The position numbers and the translations under genes are program-made. The notes under the pieces are model-generated. The model searched no databases. It was not told the DNA's origin and saw nothing but the letters and a program-made list of their open reading frames with translations. A DNA stretch of 64,000 nucleotides from Lentzea xinjiangensis (lineage in GTDB: Bacteria > Actinomycetota > Actinomycetes > Mycobacteriales > Pseudonocardiaceae). The stretch is from contig NZ_FOFR01000020.1 in NCBI RefSeq assembly GCF_900110955.1, positions 93,787 to 157,786 on the forward strand. Reading direction: 5' to 3'. This document shows positions 52,743 to 60,792 of this stretch, one piece after another. Each line of letters starts with the position of its first letter. The stretch's first letter is position 1.

Positions 52743-54193
52743 CTGCCGCTGCCGAGCAGCGCACGCCCACCACGGTGCAGTCTCCGCTCACGCAGGAAGA
52801 GACCATCGCGTCTCTGGGCAACTACGAGTTCGGCTGGGCCGACTCCGACGTTGCCGGCGCGAGCGCCCGCCGAGGCCTCAGCGAGGACGTCGTCCGCGAC
52901 ATCTCGGCGAAGAAGGACGAGCCCGAGTGGATGCTCGAGTACCGGTTGAAGGCGCTCAAGCTCTTCGACCTCAAGCCGATGCCGAACTGGGGCGCCGACC
53001 TCTCTGGGATCGACTTCGACTCGATCAAGTACTTCGTGCGGTCCACGGAGAAGCAGGCCACCTCCTGGGAGGACCTGCCCGAGGAGATCAAGAACACCTA
53101 CGACCGCCTGGGCATCCCCGAGGCCGAGAAGCAGCGCCTCGTCGCCGGCGTCGCGGCCCAGTACGAGTCCGAGGTCGTCTACCACCAGATCCGCGAGGAC
53201 CTGGAGCAGCAGGGTGTCCTCTTCCTCGACACCGACACGGCCCTCAAGGAGCAGCCGGAGCTCTTCCGGGAGTACTTCGGCTCCGTCATCCCCGCGGGTG
53301 ACAACAAGTTCTCGGCGCTGAACGCCGCGACGTGGTCCGGCGGCTCGTTCATCTACGTGCCGAAGGGCGTGCACGTGGACATCCCGCTGCAGGCCTACTT
53401 CCGGATCAACACCGAGAACATGGGCCAGTTCGAGCGCACGCTGATCATCGTCGACGAGGGTGCCTACGTGCACTACGTCGAGGGCTGCACCGCGCCGATC
53501 TACTCGTCGGACTCGCTGCACTCGGCCGTCGTCGAGATCATCGTGAAGAAGGGCGGCCGCTGCCGCTACACGACGATCCAGAACTGGTCGAACAACGTCT
53601 ACAACCTGGTCACCAAGCGCGCCAAGGCCGAAGAGGGCGCGACCATGGAGTGGGTCGACGGCAACATCGGCTCCAAGGTGACCATGAAGTACCCGGCCGT
53701 CTTCCTGATGGGCGAGCACGCCAAGGGCGAGGTCCTCTCGATCGCGTTCGCTGGCGAGGGCCAGCACCAGGACGCCGGCGCCAAGATGGTCCACATGGCC
53801 CCGCACACCTCCTCGACGATCGTGTCGAAGTCGGTGGCGCGCGGCGGTGGCCGCACGTCCTACCGCGGCCTGGTCCAGGTCAACAAGCGGGCGCACCACT
53901 CGAAGTCCACGGTGAAGTGCGACGCGCTGCTGGTCGACACCATCAGCCGGTCGGACACCTACCCGTACGTCGACGTCCGCGAGGACGACGTCGCGATGGG
54001 CCACGAGGCCACGGTCTCGAAGGTCTCCGAGGACCAGCTGTTCTACCTGATGTCGCGCGGCCTCAACGAGGACGAGGCCATGGCCATGATCGTGCGCGGG
54101 TTCGTCGAGCCCATCGCGCGCGAGCTGCCCATGGAGTACGCCCTCGAACTGAACCGCCTGATCGAACTGCAGATGGAAGGGGCCGTCGGCTGA
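52739..54193 (+). CDS. sufB: Fe-S cluster assembly protein SufB
   Basis: 484 residues. SufB is the scaffold subunit of the SufBCD complex that builds Fe-S clusters. Typical features: YEFGWADSDVAGASARRGL near the N-terminus, the beta-helix region with EGCTAPIYSSDSLHSAVVEI (Cys in GCTAP) and QNWSNNVYNLVTKRA, and the C-terminal RGFVEPIARELPMEYALELN. No intein is present, unlike mycobacterial SufB. The ATG overlaps sufR (ATGA). Confidence 0.97.
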   Translation: MTAAAEQRTPTTVQSPLTQEETIASLGNYEFGWADSDVAGASARRGLSEDVVRDISAKKDEPEWMLEYRLKALKLFDLKPMPNWGADLSGIDFDSIKYFVRSTEKQATSWEDLPEEIKNTYDRLGIPEAEKQRLVAGVAAQYESEVVYHQIREDLEQQGVLFLDTDTALKEQPELFREYFGSVIPAGDNKFSALNAATWSGGSFIYVPKGVHVDIPLQAYFRINTENMGQFERTLIIVDEGAYVHYVEGCTAPIYSSDSLHSAVVEIIVKKGGRCRYTTIQNWSNNVYNLVTKRAKAEEGATMEWVDGNIGSKVTMKYPAVFLMGEHAKGEVLSIAFAGEGQHQDAGAKMVHMAPHTSSTIVSKSVARGGGRTSYRGLVQVNKRAHHSKSTVKCDALLVDTISRSDTYPYVDVREDDVAMGHEATVSKVSEDQLFYLMSRGLNEDEAMAMIVRGFVEPIARELPMEYALELNRLIELQMEGAVG

Positions 54194-54194
54194 C

Positions 54195-55352
54195 ATGGCC
54201 GCCCTGTCGACTCAACCTCACTCCCACGGAGCTGTCGTCCCGGTCGCCTCGCGCGCGGAGCACTTCACGTCCTACGACGTGGACGCGTTCGAGGTCCCGG
54301 GCGGTCGTGAGGAGATCTGGCGCTTCACGCCTCTCAAGCGCCTGGCCGGTCTGCACTCCGGCGCTGCGGCGACGGGTTCCGCCGCCGTTGAGGTGAACGC
54401 CCCCGAAGGTGTCACCGTCGAGACGGTCGGTCGTGACGACGACCGCCTCGGCAAGGCCGGTGTCCCCGGTGACCGCGTCGCGGCGCAGGCGTACTCGTCG
54501 TTCTCCGACGCCACCATCGTGACGCTGCCCGGCGACGCGAAGTCCGAGCCGGCCACCGTCACGGTGACCGGCCCCGGCGCGGGCGCCGTCGCCTACGGCC
54601 ACATCCAGGTCAAGGCCTCGCAGTTCGCCGAGGGCACCGTGATCCTGGACTTCCGCGGTTCCGGCGCGTACGCGGAGAACGTCGAGTTCCTCGTCGCGGA
54701 CGGCGCGCACCTCACGGTGATCGCCATCCACGACTGGGCCGACGACGCCGTGCACGTTTCGCAGCACCACATGAAGCTCGGTCGTGACGCGACCCTGCGC
54801 CACACGGTCGTGACGCTGGGCGGCGACGTCGTCCGGGTCACCCCGGTCGTGCAGTACGCGGGCCGCGGCGGCGACGCGGAGCTGTTCGGCCTGTACTTCG
54901 CGGACGCGGGCCAGCACCAGGAGCACCGGCCGTTCATCGACCACGCGCAGCCGAACTGCCGCAGCAACGTCGTCTACAAGGGCGCGTTGCAGGGCGACGG
55001 CGCGCACGCGGTGTGGATCGGCGACGTGCTGATCCGCGTGGCGGCCGAGGGCACCGAGACGTTCGAGCTGAACCGCAACCTGATCCTGACCGACGGCGCG
55101 CGCGCCGACTCGGTGCCGAACCTGGAGATCGAGACCGGTGAGATCGAGGGCGCGGGCCACGCCAGCGCCACCGGCCGGTTCGACGACGAGCAGCTGTTCT
55201 ACCTGCAGGCGCGCGGCATCCCGGAGGAGCAGGCACGGCGTCTCGTCGTGCGCGGCTTCTTCCAGGAGCTGATCGCGAAGATCGCAGTCCCCGAGGTGCG
55301 CGAGCGCCTCGAGGCCGCCATCGAGGCAGAGCTCGAGGCGGTCGGCGCGTGA
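54195..55352 (+). CDS. sufD: Fe-S cluster assembly protein SufD
   Basis: 385 residues. SufD pairs with SufB in the SufBC2D scaffold and assists iron entry. The beta-helix core and C-terminal ARGIPEEQARRLVVRGFFQE are characteristic; NCRSNVVYKGAL and the nearby GRFDDEQLFYLQ are shared with SufB/SufD proteins. It starts one base after the sufB stop and overlaps the Rieske gene by 4 bases. Confidence 0.96.
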   Translation: MAALSTQPHSHGAVVPVASRAEHFTSYDVDAFEVPGGREEIWRFTPLKRLAGLHSGAAATGSAAVEVNAPEGVTVETVGRDDDRLGKAGVPGDRVAAQAYSSFSDATIVTLPGDAKSEPATVTVTGPGAGAVAYGHIQVKASQFAEGTVILDFRGSGAYAENVEFLVADGAHLTVIAIHDWADDAVHVSQHHMKLGRDATLRHTVVTLGGDVVRVTPVVQYAGRGGDAELFGLYFADAGQHQEHRPFIDHAQPNCRSNVVYKGALQGDGAHAVWIGDVLIRVAAEGTETFELNRNLILTDGARADSVPNLEIETGEIEGAGHASATGRFDDEQLFYLQARGIPEEQARRLVVRGFFQELIAKIAVPEVRERLEAAIEAELEAVGA

Positions 55353-55663
55353 TCCGGGTGTGTGCACTGTCCGAACTGGACAACCGCAAGCCGTTCGCCG
55401 CCAGCGTCGACGACGTCGACGTGGTCCTGGTGCGTGACGGTGAGCGGGTGCACGCACTCGCGGACCTGTGCTCGCACGCCGCGGTGTCGTTGAGCGAGGG
55501 CGAGGTCTCCCGCAAGGGGATCGAGTGCTGGTTGCACGGGTCGTGCTTCGACCTGGAGACCGGCAAGCCCTCCTCGCTGCCCGCCACCGAACCGGTCGAC
55601 GTCTACGCCGTCGACATCCGTGACGGCGACGTCTTCGTCGACGTCACCGCCACCACGAACTGA
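55349..55663 (+). CDS. Rieske-type ferredoxin of the suf operon
   Basis: 104 residues. The Rieske [2Fe-2S] ligands are clear: CSHAAVSLSEG and CWLHGSCFDLETG (two Cys, two His). It resembles non-heme oxygenase ferredoxin subunits, here a standard member of actinobacterial suf operons between sufD and sufC. It probably carries electrons for cluster assembly, or is a cluster carrier; this is not proven. Start GTG/ATG overlap with sufD is 4 bases. Confidence 0.93.
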   Translation: MIRVCALSELDNRKPFAASVDDVDVVLVRDGERVHALADLCSHAAVSLSEGEVSRKGIECWLHGSCFDLETGKPSSLPATEPVDVYAVDIRDGDVFVDVTATTN

Positions 55664-55695
55664 CTTCAGTTACACCACCAGGAGAACAGCAAGTC

Positions 55696-56469
55696 ATGGC
55701 CACCCTTGAGATCAAGGACCTGCACGTCTCGGTCGTCAGCGAGGACGCTCCCAAGGAGATCCTCAAGGGCGTCGACCTGACGATCAAGGCCGGCGAGACC
55801 CACGCCATCATGGGCCCCAACGGCTCCGGCAAGTCCACGCTGTCCTACGCCATCGCCGGTCACCCGAAGTACACGATCACCTCGGGCACCGTCACGCTCG
55901 ACGGCGAGGACGTGCTGGAGATGTCCGTCGACGAGCGCGCCCGCGCCGGCCTCTTCCTCGCCATGCAGTACCCGGTCGAGGTCCCCGGCGTCTCGATGTC
56001 GAACTTCCTGCGCACCGCCGCCACCGCCGTCCGCGGCGAGGCCCCGAACCTCCGCCACTGGGTGAAGGAGGTCAAGGGCGCGATGGCCGACCTCGACATC
56101 GACCCGGCGTTCGCCGAGCGCTCGGTGAACGAGGGCTTCTCCGGCGGTGAGAAGAAGCGCCACGAGATCCTGCAGCTGGGCCTGCTCCAGCCGAAGATCG
56201 CGATCCTCGACGAGACCGACTCCGGCCTCGACGTCGACGCGCTGCGCGTCGTGTCCGAGGGCGTCAACCGGTACAAGGCGAACGGTGAGGTCGGCGTCAT
56301 GCTGATCACGCACTACACCCGGATCCTCAAGTACATCCAGCCGGACTTCGTGCACGTCTTCGCGGGCGGCCGCATCGTCGAGTCCGGTGGCCGCGAGCTG
56401 GCCGACGTCCTCGAGTCCGAGGGTTACGTGAAGTACACCGGTTCCAAGGAAGCCGCGACCCTTTCCTAG
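55696..56469 (+). CDS. sufC: Fe-S cluster assembly ATPase SufC
   Basis: 257 residues. Walker A GPNGSGKST, signature FSGGEKKRHEILQ and Walker B AILDETDSGLDVDALR are intact, all typical of SufC. Its ATP hydrolysis drives conformational change in SufBC2D. AGGAG lies upstream of the ATG. Confidence 0.97.
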   Translation: MATLEIKDLHVSVVSEDAPKEILKGVDLTIKAGETHAIMGPNGSGKSTLSYAIAGHPKYTITSGTVTLDGEDVLEMSVDERARAGLFLAMQYPVEVPGVSMSNFLRTAATAVRGEAPNLRHWVKEVKGAMADLDIDPAFAERSVNEGFSGGEKKRHEILQLGLLQPKIAILDETDSGLDVDALRVVSEGVNRYKANGEVGVMLITHYTRILKYIQPDFVHVFAGGRIVESGGRELADVLESEGYVKYTGSKEAATLS

Positions 56470-56495
56470 CGTTGCAGGTGTTGAGAGGAGGCGCT

Positions 56496-57773
56496 GTGAC
56501 CACCACCGCAGCACCACTGGACGTAGCCGCTCTCCGAGCGGACTTCCCGATCCTGTCTCGCACCGTTCGTGACGGGAAGCGCCTGGTCTACCTGGACTCC
56601 GGCGCCACCTCGCAACGCCCGACGCAGGTGATGGACGCCGAGCGGGCGTTCCTGGAACAGCACAACGCTGCCGTGCACAGGGGCGCCCACCAGCTCGCCG
56701 AGGAAGCCACCGACGCCTACGAGGGTGCGCGCCAGCGCATCGCGGAGTTCGTCGGCGCCTCCTTCGGAGAGCTCGTTTTCACCAAGAACGCCACCGAGGG
56801 CTTCAACCTCGTCGCGTACGCGATGGGCAACGCCGCCACCTCGGGTCCCGAGTCGTCGCGGTTCGTGCTGAACCCCGGTGACGAGATCGTCGTGACCGAG
56901 ATGGAGCACCACGCGAACCTCGTTCCGTGGCAGCAGGTCGCCCAGCGCACCGGCGCCGTCCTCAAGTGGTTCAGGCTCGGCCAGGACGGCCGCCTCGACC
57001 TGTCCGACGTGGACAGCGTGATCACGCCGCGCACCAAGGTCGTCGCGTTCACGCACCAGTCGAACGTGACCGGCGTGATCAACCCCGTCGACGTCCTGGT
57101 CGCGGCCGCGCAGAAGGTCGGCGCGCTGACCGTGCTGGACGCCTGCCAGTCCGTTCCGCACAGCACGGTCGACTTCCACGCGCTGGGCGTGGACTTCGCC
57201 GCGTTCTCCGGCCACAAGATGCTCGGCCCGTCCGGCATCGGTGTCCTCTACGGACGCCGTGAGCTGCTGGAGGCGTTGCCCCCCTTCATCACCGGCGGCT
57301 CGATGATCGAGCTGGTGAAGATGGAGGGCTCGACCTTCGCCCCGCCGCCCCAGCGCTTCGAGGCCGGTTCGCCGATGACGTCGCAGGCCGTGGGCCTCGG
57401 TGCCGCGGTCGACTACCTGAGCATCGTCGGCATGGAGCGCGTCCACGCGCACGAGCACGCGCTGACCGTCGCGGCGCTCGAAGGACTCCGCGCGGTTCCG
57501 GGCGTCCGCCTGCTCGGCCCGCAGGACGCGGTCGACCGCGGCGGCGCCGTGCCGTTCGAGATCGAGGGCGTGCACCCCCACGACGCGGGCCAGGTCCTGG
57601 ACAGCCTGGGCATCGCGGTCCGCGTCGGCCACCACTGCGCGTGGCCGCTGCACCGCTGCCTGAACGCCCAGTCGTCCGTGCGCGCGTCGTTCTACCTGTA
57701 CAACACGCTCGACGAGGTCGACGCTCTGGTCGACGGAGTCCGCGAGGCGCAGAAGTTCTTCGGGGTGGCCTGA
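56496..57773 (+). CDS. sufS: cysteine desulfurase SufS
   Basis: 425 residues. A PLP-dependent class II desulfurase: TSNVTGVINPV-like HQSNVTGVINPVD, PLP Lys in AFSGHKMLGPSGIGVLYG and the active Cys in HHCAWPLH. It delivers sulfur from cysteine to SufU. The GTG at 56496 has GAGAGGAGG upstream. The stop overlaps the sufU ATG by 1 base. Confidence 0.97.
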   Translation: MTTTAAPLDVAALRADFPILSRTVRDGKRLVYLDSGATSQRPTQVMDAERAFLEQHNAAVHRGAHQLAEEATDAYEGARQRIAEFVGASFGELVFTKNATEGFNLVAYAMGNAATSGPESSRFVLNPGDEIVVTEMEHHANLVPWQQVAQRTGAVLKWFRLGQDGRLDLSDVDSVITPRTKVVAFTHQSNVTGVINPVDVLVAAAQKVGALTVLDACQSVPHSTVDFHALGVDFAAFSGHKMLGPSGIGVLYGRRELLEALPPFITGGSMIELVKMEGSTFAPPPQRFEAGSPMTSQAVGLGAAVDYLSIVGMERVHAHEHALTVAALEGLRAVPGVRLLGPQDAVDRGGAVPFEIEGVHPHDAGQVLDSLGIAVRVGHHCAWPLHRCLNAQSSVRASFYLYNTLDEVDALVDGVREAQKFFGVA

Positions 57774-58213
57774 TGCAGCTCCAGCAGATGTACCAGGAGA
57801 TCATCCTGGACCACTACAAGAACCCCCACGGCCGCGGCTTGCGCGACCCGTTCGACGCCGAGTCGTTCCAGGTCAACCCGACCTGCGGCGACGAGGTGAC
57901 GTTGCGGGTCCACCTGGTCGGCGACCTGGTGAAGGACGTCTCCTACGACGGCCAGGGCTGCTCGATCAGCCAGGCGTCCACGTCGGTGTTGACGGACCTC
58001 GTCGTGGGTAAGCCCGTGGGTGAGGCGTTCGAGAAGATGGACGCGTTCGTCGAGCTCATGCAGGGCCGCGGCAAGGTGGAGCCCGACGAGGACGTCCTCG
58101 AGGACGGCATCGCCTTCGCCGGTGTCGCGAAGTACCCGGCGCGCGTGAAGTGCGCGCTGCTGGGCTGGATGGCCTTCAAAGACGCAGTAGCACGAAGCCA
58201 GGGAGCAGCATGA
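57773..58213 (+). CDS. sufU: zinc-dependent sulfurtransferase SufU
   Basis: 146 residues. IscU-like fold with NPTCGDEVTL, GQGCSISQASTSVL and a third Cys in PARVKCALLGW, the SufU pattern including the insertion relative to IscU. It accepts sulfur from SufS and passes it to the SufB scaffold. ATGA overlap with the next gene. Confidence 0.96.
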   Translation: MQLQQMYQEIILDHYKNPHGRGLRDPFDAESFQVNPTCGDEVTLRVHLVGDLVKDVSYDGQGCSISQASTSVLTDLVVGKPVGEAFEKMDAFVELMQGRGKVEPDEDVLEDGIAFAGVAKYPARVKCALLGWMAFKDAVARSQGAA

Positions 58214-58596
58214 GCACCGAAGAAGTCGTCCGGGGAGCCGAAGGCATGCCGGTCTTCGAGCCCAAGGCTGACGTCGCCGCGCTCGACGACGTGGAAGAGG
58301 CCATGCGCGACGTGGTCGACCCGGAGCTCGGCATCAACGTCGTCGACCTGGGTCTCGTCTACGACATCCACATCGACGACAAGAACGTCGCCACCATCGA
58401 CATGACGCTCACCTCGGCGGCCTGCCCGCTGACCGACGTCATCGAGGACCAGACCCGAGCCGCCCTGACCGGCGGCACGGGCGGTGGCCTCGTGTCGGAC
58501 TTCCGCATCAACTGGGTGTGGATGCCGCCGTGGGGCCCGGAGAAGATCACCGACGACGGCCGCGAGCAGTTGCGGGCGCTGGGCTTCACGGTCTGA
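58210..58596 (+). CDS. sufT: SufT-type metal-sulfur cluster assembly factor (DUF59)
   Basis: 128 residues. The DUF59/MIP18 family core DVVDPELGINVVDLGLVYDI and TLTSAACPLTDVIEDQ (with the conserved Cys) are clear, as is VWMPPWGPEKITDDGREQLRAL. It helps maturation of Fe-S proteins. It ends the operon, and a strong terminator follows 15 bases after the stop. Confidence 0.95.
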   Translation: MSTEEVVRGAEGMPVFEPKADVAALDDVEEAMRDVVDPELGINVVDLGLVYDIHIDDKNVATIDMTLTSAACPLTDVIEDQTRAALTGGTGGGLVSDFRINWVWMPPWGPEKITDDGREQLRALGFTV

Positions 58597-58611
58597 GTTC
58601 TCAGTTCCTGG

Positions 58612-58648
58612 AACGGCGCGCATCCGCGGGGTGCGCGCCGTTTTCCTT
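58612..58648 (+). terminator. rho-independent terminator of the suf operon
   Basis: Perfect 11-bp arms (58612-58622, 58632-58642) with a 9-base loop, followed by TTTTCCTT. It is a classic intrinsic terminator. Confidence 0.92.
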
Positions 58649-58664
58649 GGGTAGGATAATTGCG

Positions 58665-58694
58665 TTGCACGGCCGCGCGGCCGTCGCATAGCTT
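58665..58694 (+). promoter_or_regulatory. candidate promoter and operator for the small peptide gene
   Basis: TTGCAC (58665-58670), an 18-base spacer and TAGCTT (58689-58694) precede the 29-codon gene. The perfect 16-bp palindrome ACGGCCGC/GCGGCCGT (58669-58684) fills the spacer and may be an operator. Another -10-like TAGGAT lies at 58652. Confidence 0.45.
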
Positions 58695-58731
58695 GATCCC
58701 ATCGCAACCGCAGAGATCAACGGAGGAAGAC

Positions 58732-58821
58732 ATGCTTGCCAAGGCGGAGCTTGCGGGATGGCGAATTCTCGCCTTCATCGCCGGCATTCTGCTGGCGCTG
58801 GCGTGGGGCTCCACGCCATGA
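58732..58821 (+). CDS. 29-residue hydrophobic peptide
   Basis: An ATG at 58732 with GGAGGAAG just upstream opens 29 codons ending TGA at 58819-58821. The product has a charged start (MLAKAEL), a tryptophan, then a helix of about 18 hydrophobic residues (ILAFIAGILLALAWG) and a short STP end. It is likely a single-pass membrane peptide. Its own terminator follows, with another terminator before it, so it looks like an independent unit. No family is recognised. Confidence 0.65.
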   Translation: MLAKAELAGWRILAFIAGILLALAWGSTP

Positions 58822-58839
58822 CCTGATCCCCAGGTCATG
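58817..58839 (+). repeat. hairpin spanning the small-peptide stop codon
   Basis: Perfect 9-bp arms CATGACCTG/CAGGTCATG (58817-58825, 58831-58839) include the TGA stop. It could slow ribosomes or stabilise the transcript before the terminator. Confidence 0.65.
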
Positions 58840-58848
58840 ACACCGGAG

Positions 58849-58880
58849 CCGCCCACGGGAAACGTGGGCGGTTTCTTTTT
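58849..58880 (+). terminator. rho-independent terminator of the small-peptide gene
   Basis: 9-bp arms (58849-58857, 58863-58871), a 5-base loop and TTTCTTTTT. It ends the short transcript. Confidence 0.92.
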
Positions 58881-58893
58881 GCCCTGCGCACGA

Positions 58894-58965
58894 GCCGACG
58901 AGCTTCGGAAGCGGAACGGATTCCAAACCCGTTTCCCGAGGGTTCGACTCCTTCCGTCGGTGCCA
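58894..58965 (+). tRNA. tRNA-Trp(CCA)-like gene with reduced D-arm
   Basis: 72 bases including encoded CCA. The acceptor stem GCCGACG/CGTCGGT has 7 pairs (one G-T), and G73 suits tryptophan. The T-arm GAGGG-TTCGACT-CCTTC is canonical, and the anticodon loop TTCCAAA has CCA. The D region is only about 15 bases between the acceptor and anticodon stems and forms a minimal GCTT-CGG-AAGC hairpin. The anticodon stem ACGGA/CCCGT has an A-C mismatch. It could be a functional odd tRNA, a tRNA-like RNA or a decayed copy. tRNA-Ile follows 55 bases later. Confidence 0.5.
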
Positions 58966-59020
58966 CCCGATTCCGCGGTACACGCGGTGAATCCTGGGGA
59001 AAGCACCGGTCTTCGTTCCC

Positions 59021-59096
59021 CGTCCCGTAGCTCAGTGGTGAGAGCGTCCGCCTGATACGCGGCAGGTCCCAGGTTCAAGCCCTGGCGGGACGACCA
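59021..59096 (+). tRNA. tRNA-Ile (anticodon GAT)
   Basis: A 76-base cloverleaf with encoded CCA: acceptor CGTCCCG/CGGGACG (7 pairs), TA at 8-9, D-arm GCTC-AGTGGTGA-GAGC, anticodon loop CTGATAC, five-base variable loop, T-arm CCAGG-TTCAAGC-CCTGG and A73. The 27-43 pair is a T-C mismatch, and C1-G72 is unusual for isoleucine. It is separate from the rRNA operon at the end of the window. Confidence 0.85.
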
Positions 59097-59119
59097 CCGG
59101 CTCGGCGTACAAAGGTCCC

Positions 59120-59569
59120 GTGGATCACAGCAGCAGAGCGCTCTCGGCCGCCGGCGCGCTCTTCCTCGACCAAGCCGGGCGCGTCCTCCTCGTCGAGCCC
59201 ACCTACAGGCCGCAGTGGGAGATCCCCGGTGGCGCGGTCGAACGGGGGGAGACCCCGGGCGAGGCGTGCCGGCGCGAGGTCGAGGAGGAGCTCGGCCTGG
59301 TCATCACGCCCGGCCGCCTGCTCGTCGTCGACTGGGCACCCCGCGACGGCGAGGACCGCGTCCTGTTCGTGTTCGACGGCGGCACGCTCACCGAGCACGA
59401 CCACCTTCGCCTTCCCGCCGACGAGCTGAGGTCCTACGAGTTCGTGCCGCCTGAGGAAGCCGCCCGGCGCCTCGTCCCCAGGCTGGCCCGCCGGGTGGCG
59501 CAAGCGCTCGCCGCCCTGGCCTCCGGCGAGACCCGCTACCTCGAACACGGCCGGAGCCCGCAGCGGTGA
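59120..59569 (+). CDS. Nudix hydrolase
   Basis: 149 residues with an intact Nudix box: GGAVERGETPGEACRREVEE followed by ELG, matching Gx5Ex7REUxEExGU. Such enzymes cleave nucleoside diphosphates linked to other groups; the substrate is unknown. The GTG at 59120 follows the tRNA by 23 bases; no good ribosome site is seen, and the mRNA may be read through from upstream or leaderless. It converges on the GCS2 gene. Confidence 0.92.
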   Translation: MDHSSRALSAAGALFLDQAGRVLLVEPTYRPQWEIPGGAVERGETPGEACRREVEEELGLVITPGRLLVVDWAPRDGEDRVLFVFDGGTLTEHDHLRLPADELRSYEFVPPEEAARRLVPRLARRVAQALAALASGETRYLEHGRSPQR

Positions 59570-59573
59570 CCGG

Positions 59574-60710
59574 TCACACCGGAGCGGTCTGGGCGACCAG
59601 GAATCCCACCACGTCGTCCAGCCGGCCGCGGCGCGCGAACGCCCTGCGCTGCCGCGCCGCACCCGTGCCGTCGAGCAGCAACCGGTCGATGCCGTCGCTC
59701 ACCATCCCGTAGTCACCGGCGAACTCCAGGGCCGGCCGCACCCACCGCAGCAACGACGCCGCGATCGTCGACGCGGGCGTCGGCGCACCGGTCACCGGGT
59801 CGATGCCGAACCCCTCCAGGCCGTCGCGCGCGGCACGCCACATCGCCACCTTCAGCAGGTGGGGCGGCAGCTTCACCGGCGGGGCGCCGGAGCTCAGCGC
59901 GGTGGCGGCGATCGCCCGCACCAGCGCGGCCATCAGCACCGCCTCCTCCACCGTCGGCGCGACGTCGGAGACCCTGAGCTCCAGCGTGGGGTGGCGGGCG
60001 GAGAGCCGCACGTCCCAGTAGAGCATCCCGGCGTCGATCGCCGCGCCGCTCGCGACGATCTCGTCGCGAGCCGTGCGGTACTCGGCCGCGGAGTCGAAGT
60101 GCGGCGGCACACCCGAGGTGGGCCAGCGGTTCCACACCAGGTAGCGCCAGCTCGCGTAGCCGGTGTCGCCGTAGAGCCAGTACGGCGAGTTCGCGCCCAG
60201 CGCCAGCAACGTCGGCAGCCACGGCCGCAGGTGGTTGCTCACGAAGATCTTCGACTCGTCGTCGGGCAGACCGATGTGCACGTGGCAGCCGCAGATCGCG
60301 AGGTCGTTGGTGAGCGCGCCCATCTCCTGCGCCATCCGGTGGTAGCGCGGGGAGTTCGTCAGCGGCGTCGGCATCGTGAGGCCCAGCACCGGCGTCCCGG
60401 TCGCGGCCAGGCGGGCGTCGTGGCGCGCCGCCCGTTCGATCAACGCCCGCCGCGCCGCCGCGAGCTCGTCCCGCAGCCGCCCCATGTCGGTGCAGATGCC
60501 GCTGGCCGACTCCACCTGGTACTGCGCGATCTCCTCCTGCAGGTCGATCTGGTAGCGGCCGGCTCCGGCGAGCACGTCCTCGGCGCGGTTGGCCAGATGA
60601 CCCGTCGAAGCCTCGACGAGGACGAATTCTTCTTCCACCCCAACGGTGAGAAGGCCGTCCACGGTCGTGCGTTGCGCGGGTACCGCCTGAGTTCTGCTGC
60701 CGACCTGCAC
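59574..60710 (-). CDS. carboxylate-amine ligase of the GCS2/YbdK family
   Basis: 378 residues. Family motifs: TVGVEEEFVLVEASTGHL, the HVHIGLPDDESKI metal/substrate loop, SPYWLYGDTGYASWR and ARHPTLELRVSDVAPTVEE. These enzymes resemble glutamate-cysteine ligase but act as weak gamma-glutamyl or other ligases. Mycothiol-using bacteria keep several copies with unclear roles. The GTG start has AGGAGG 6 bases upstream. Confidence 0.92.
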   Translation of the reverse strand: MQVGSRTQAVPAQRTTVDGLLTVGVEEEFVLVEASTGHLANRAEDVLAGAGRYQIDLQEEIAQYQVESASGICTDMGRLRDELAAARRALIERAARHDARLAATGTPVLGLTMPTPLTNSPRYHRMAQEMGALTNDLAICGCHVHIGLPDDESKIFVSNHLRPWLPTLLALGANSPYWLYGDTGYASWRYLVWNRWPTSGVPPHFDSAAEYRTARDEIVASGAAIDAGMLYWDVRLSARHPTLELRVSDVAPTVEEAVLMAALVRAIAATALSSGAPPVKLPPHLLKVAMWRAARDGLEGFGIDPVTGAPTPASTIAASLLRWVRPALEFAGDYGMVSDGIDRLLLDGTGAARQRRAFARRGRLDDVVGFLVAQTAPV

Positions 60711-60792
60711 GCCGAACCTCCTGTGCGCTGAGTAGCGACCTCGATGCTATGAGTGATCGGGTCGCCGCACAGGAGGCGTTTGGTTGTACTTG

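Noticed and set aside
58894..58965. Reading the odd tRNA as tRNA-Sec
   Set aside because: The anticodon is CCA rather than TCA, the acceptor is 7 bp and there is no long variable arm.
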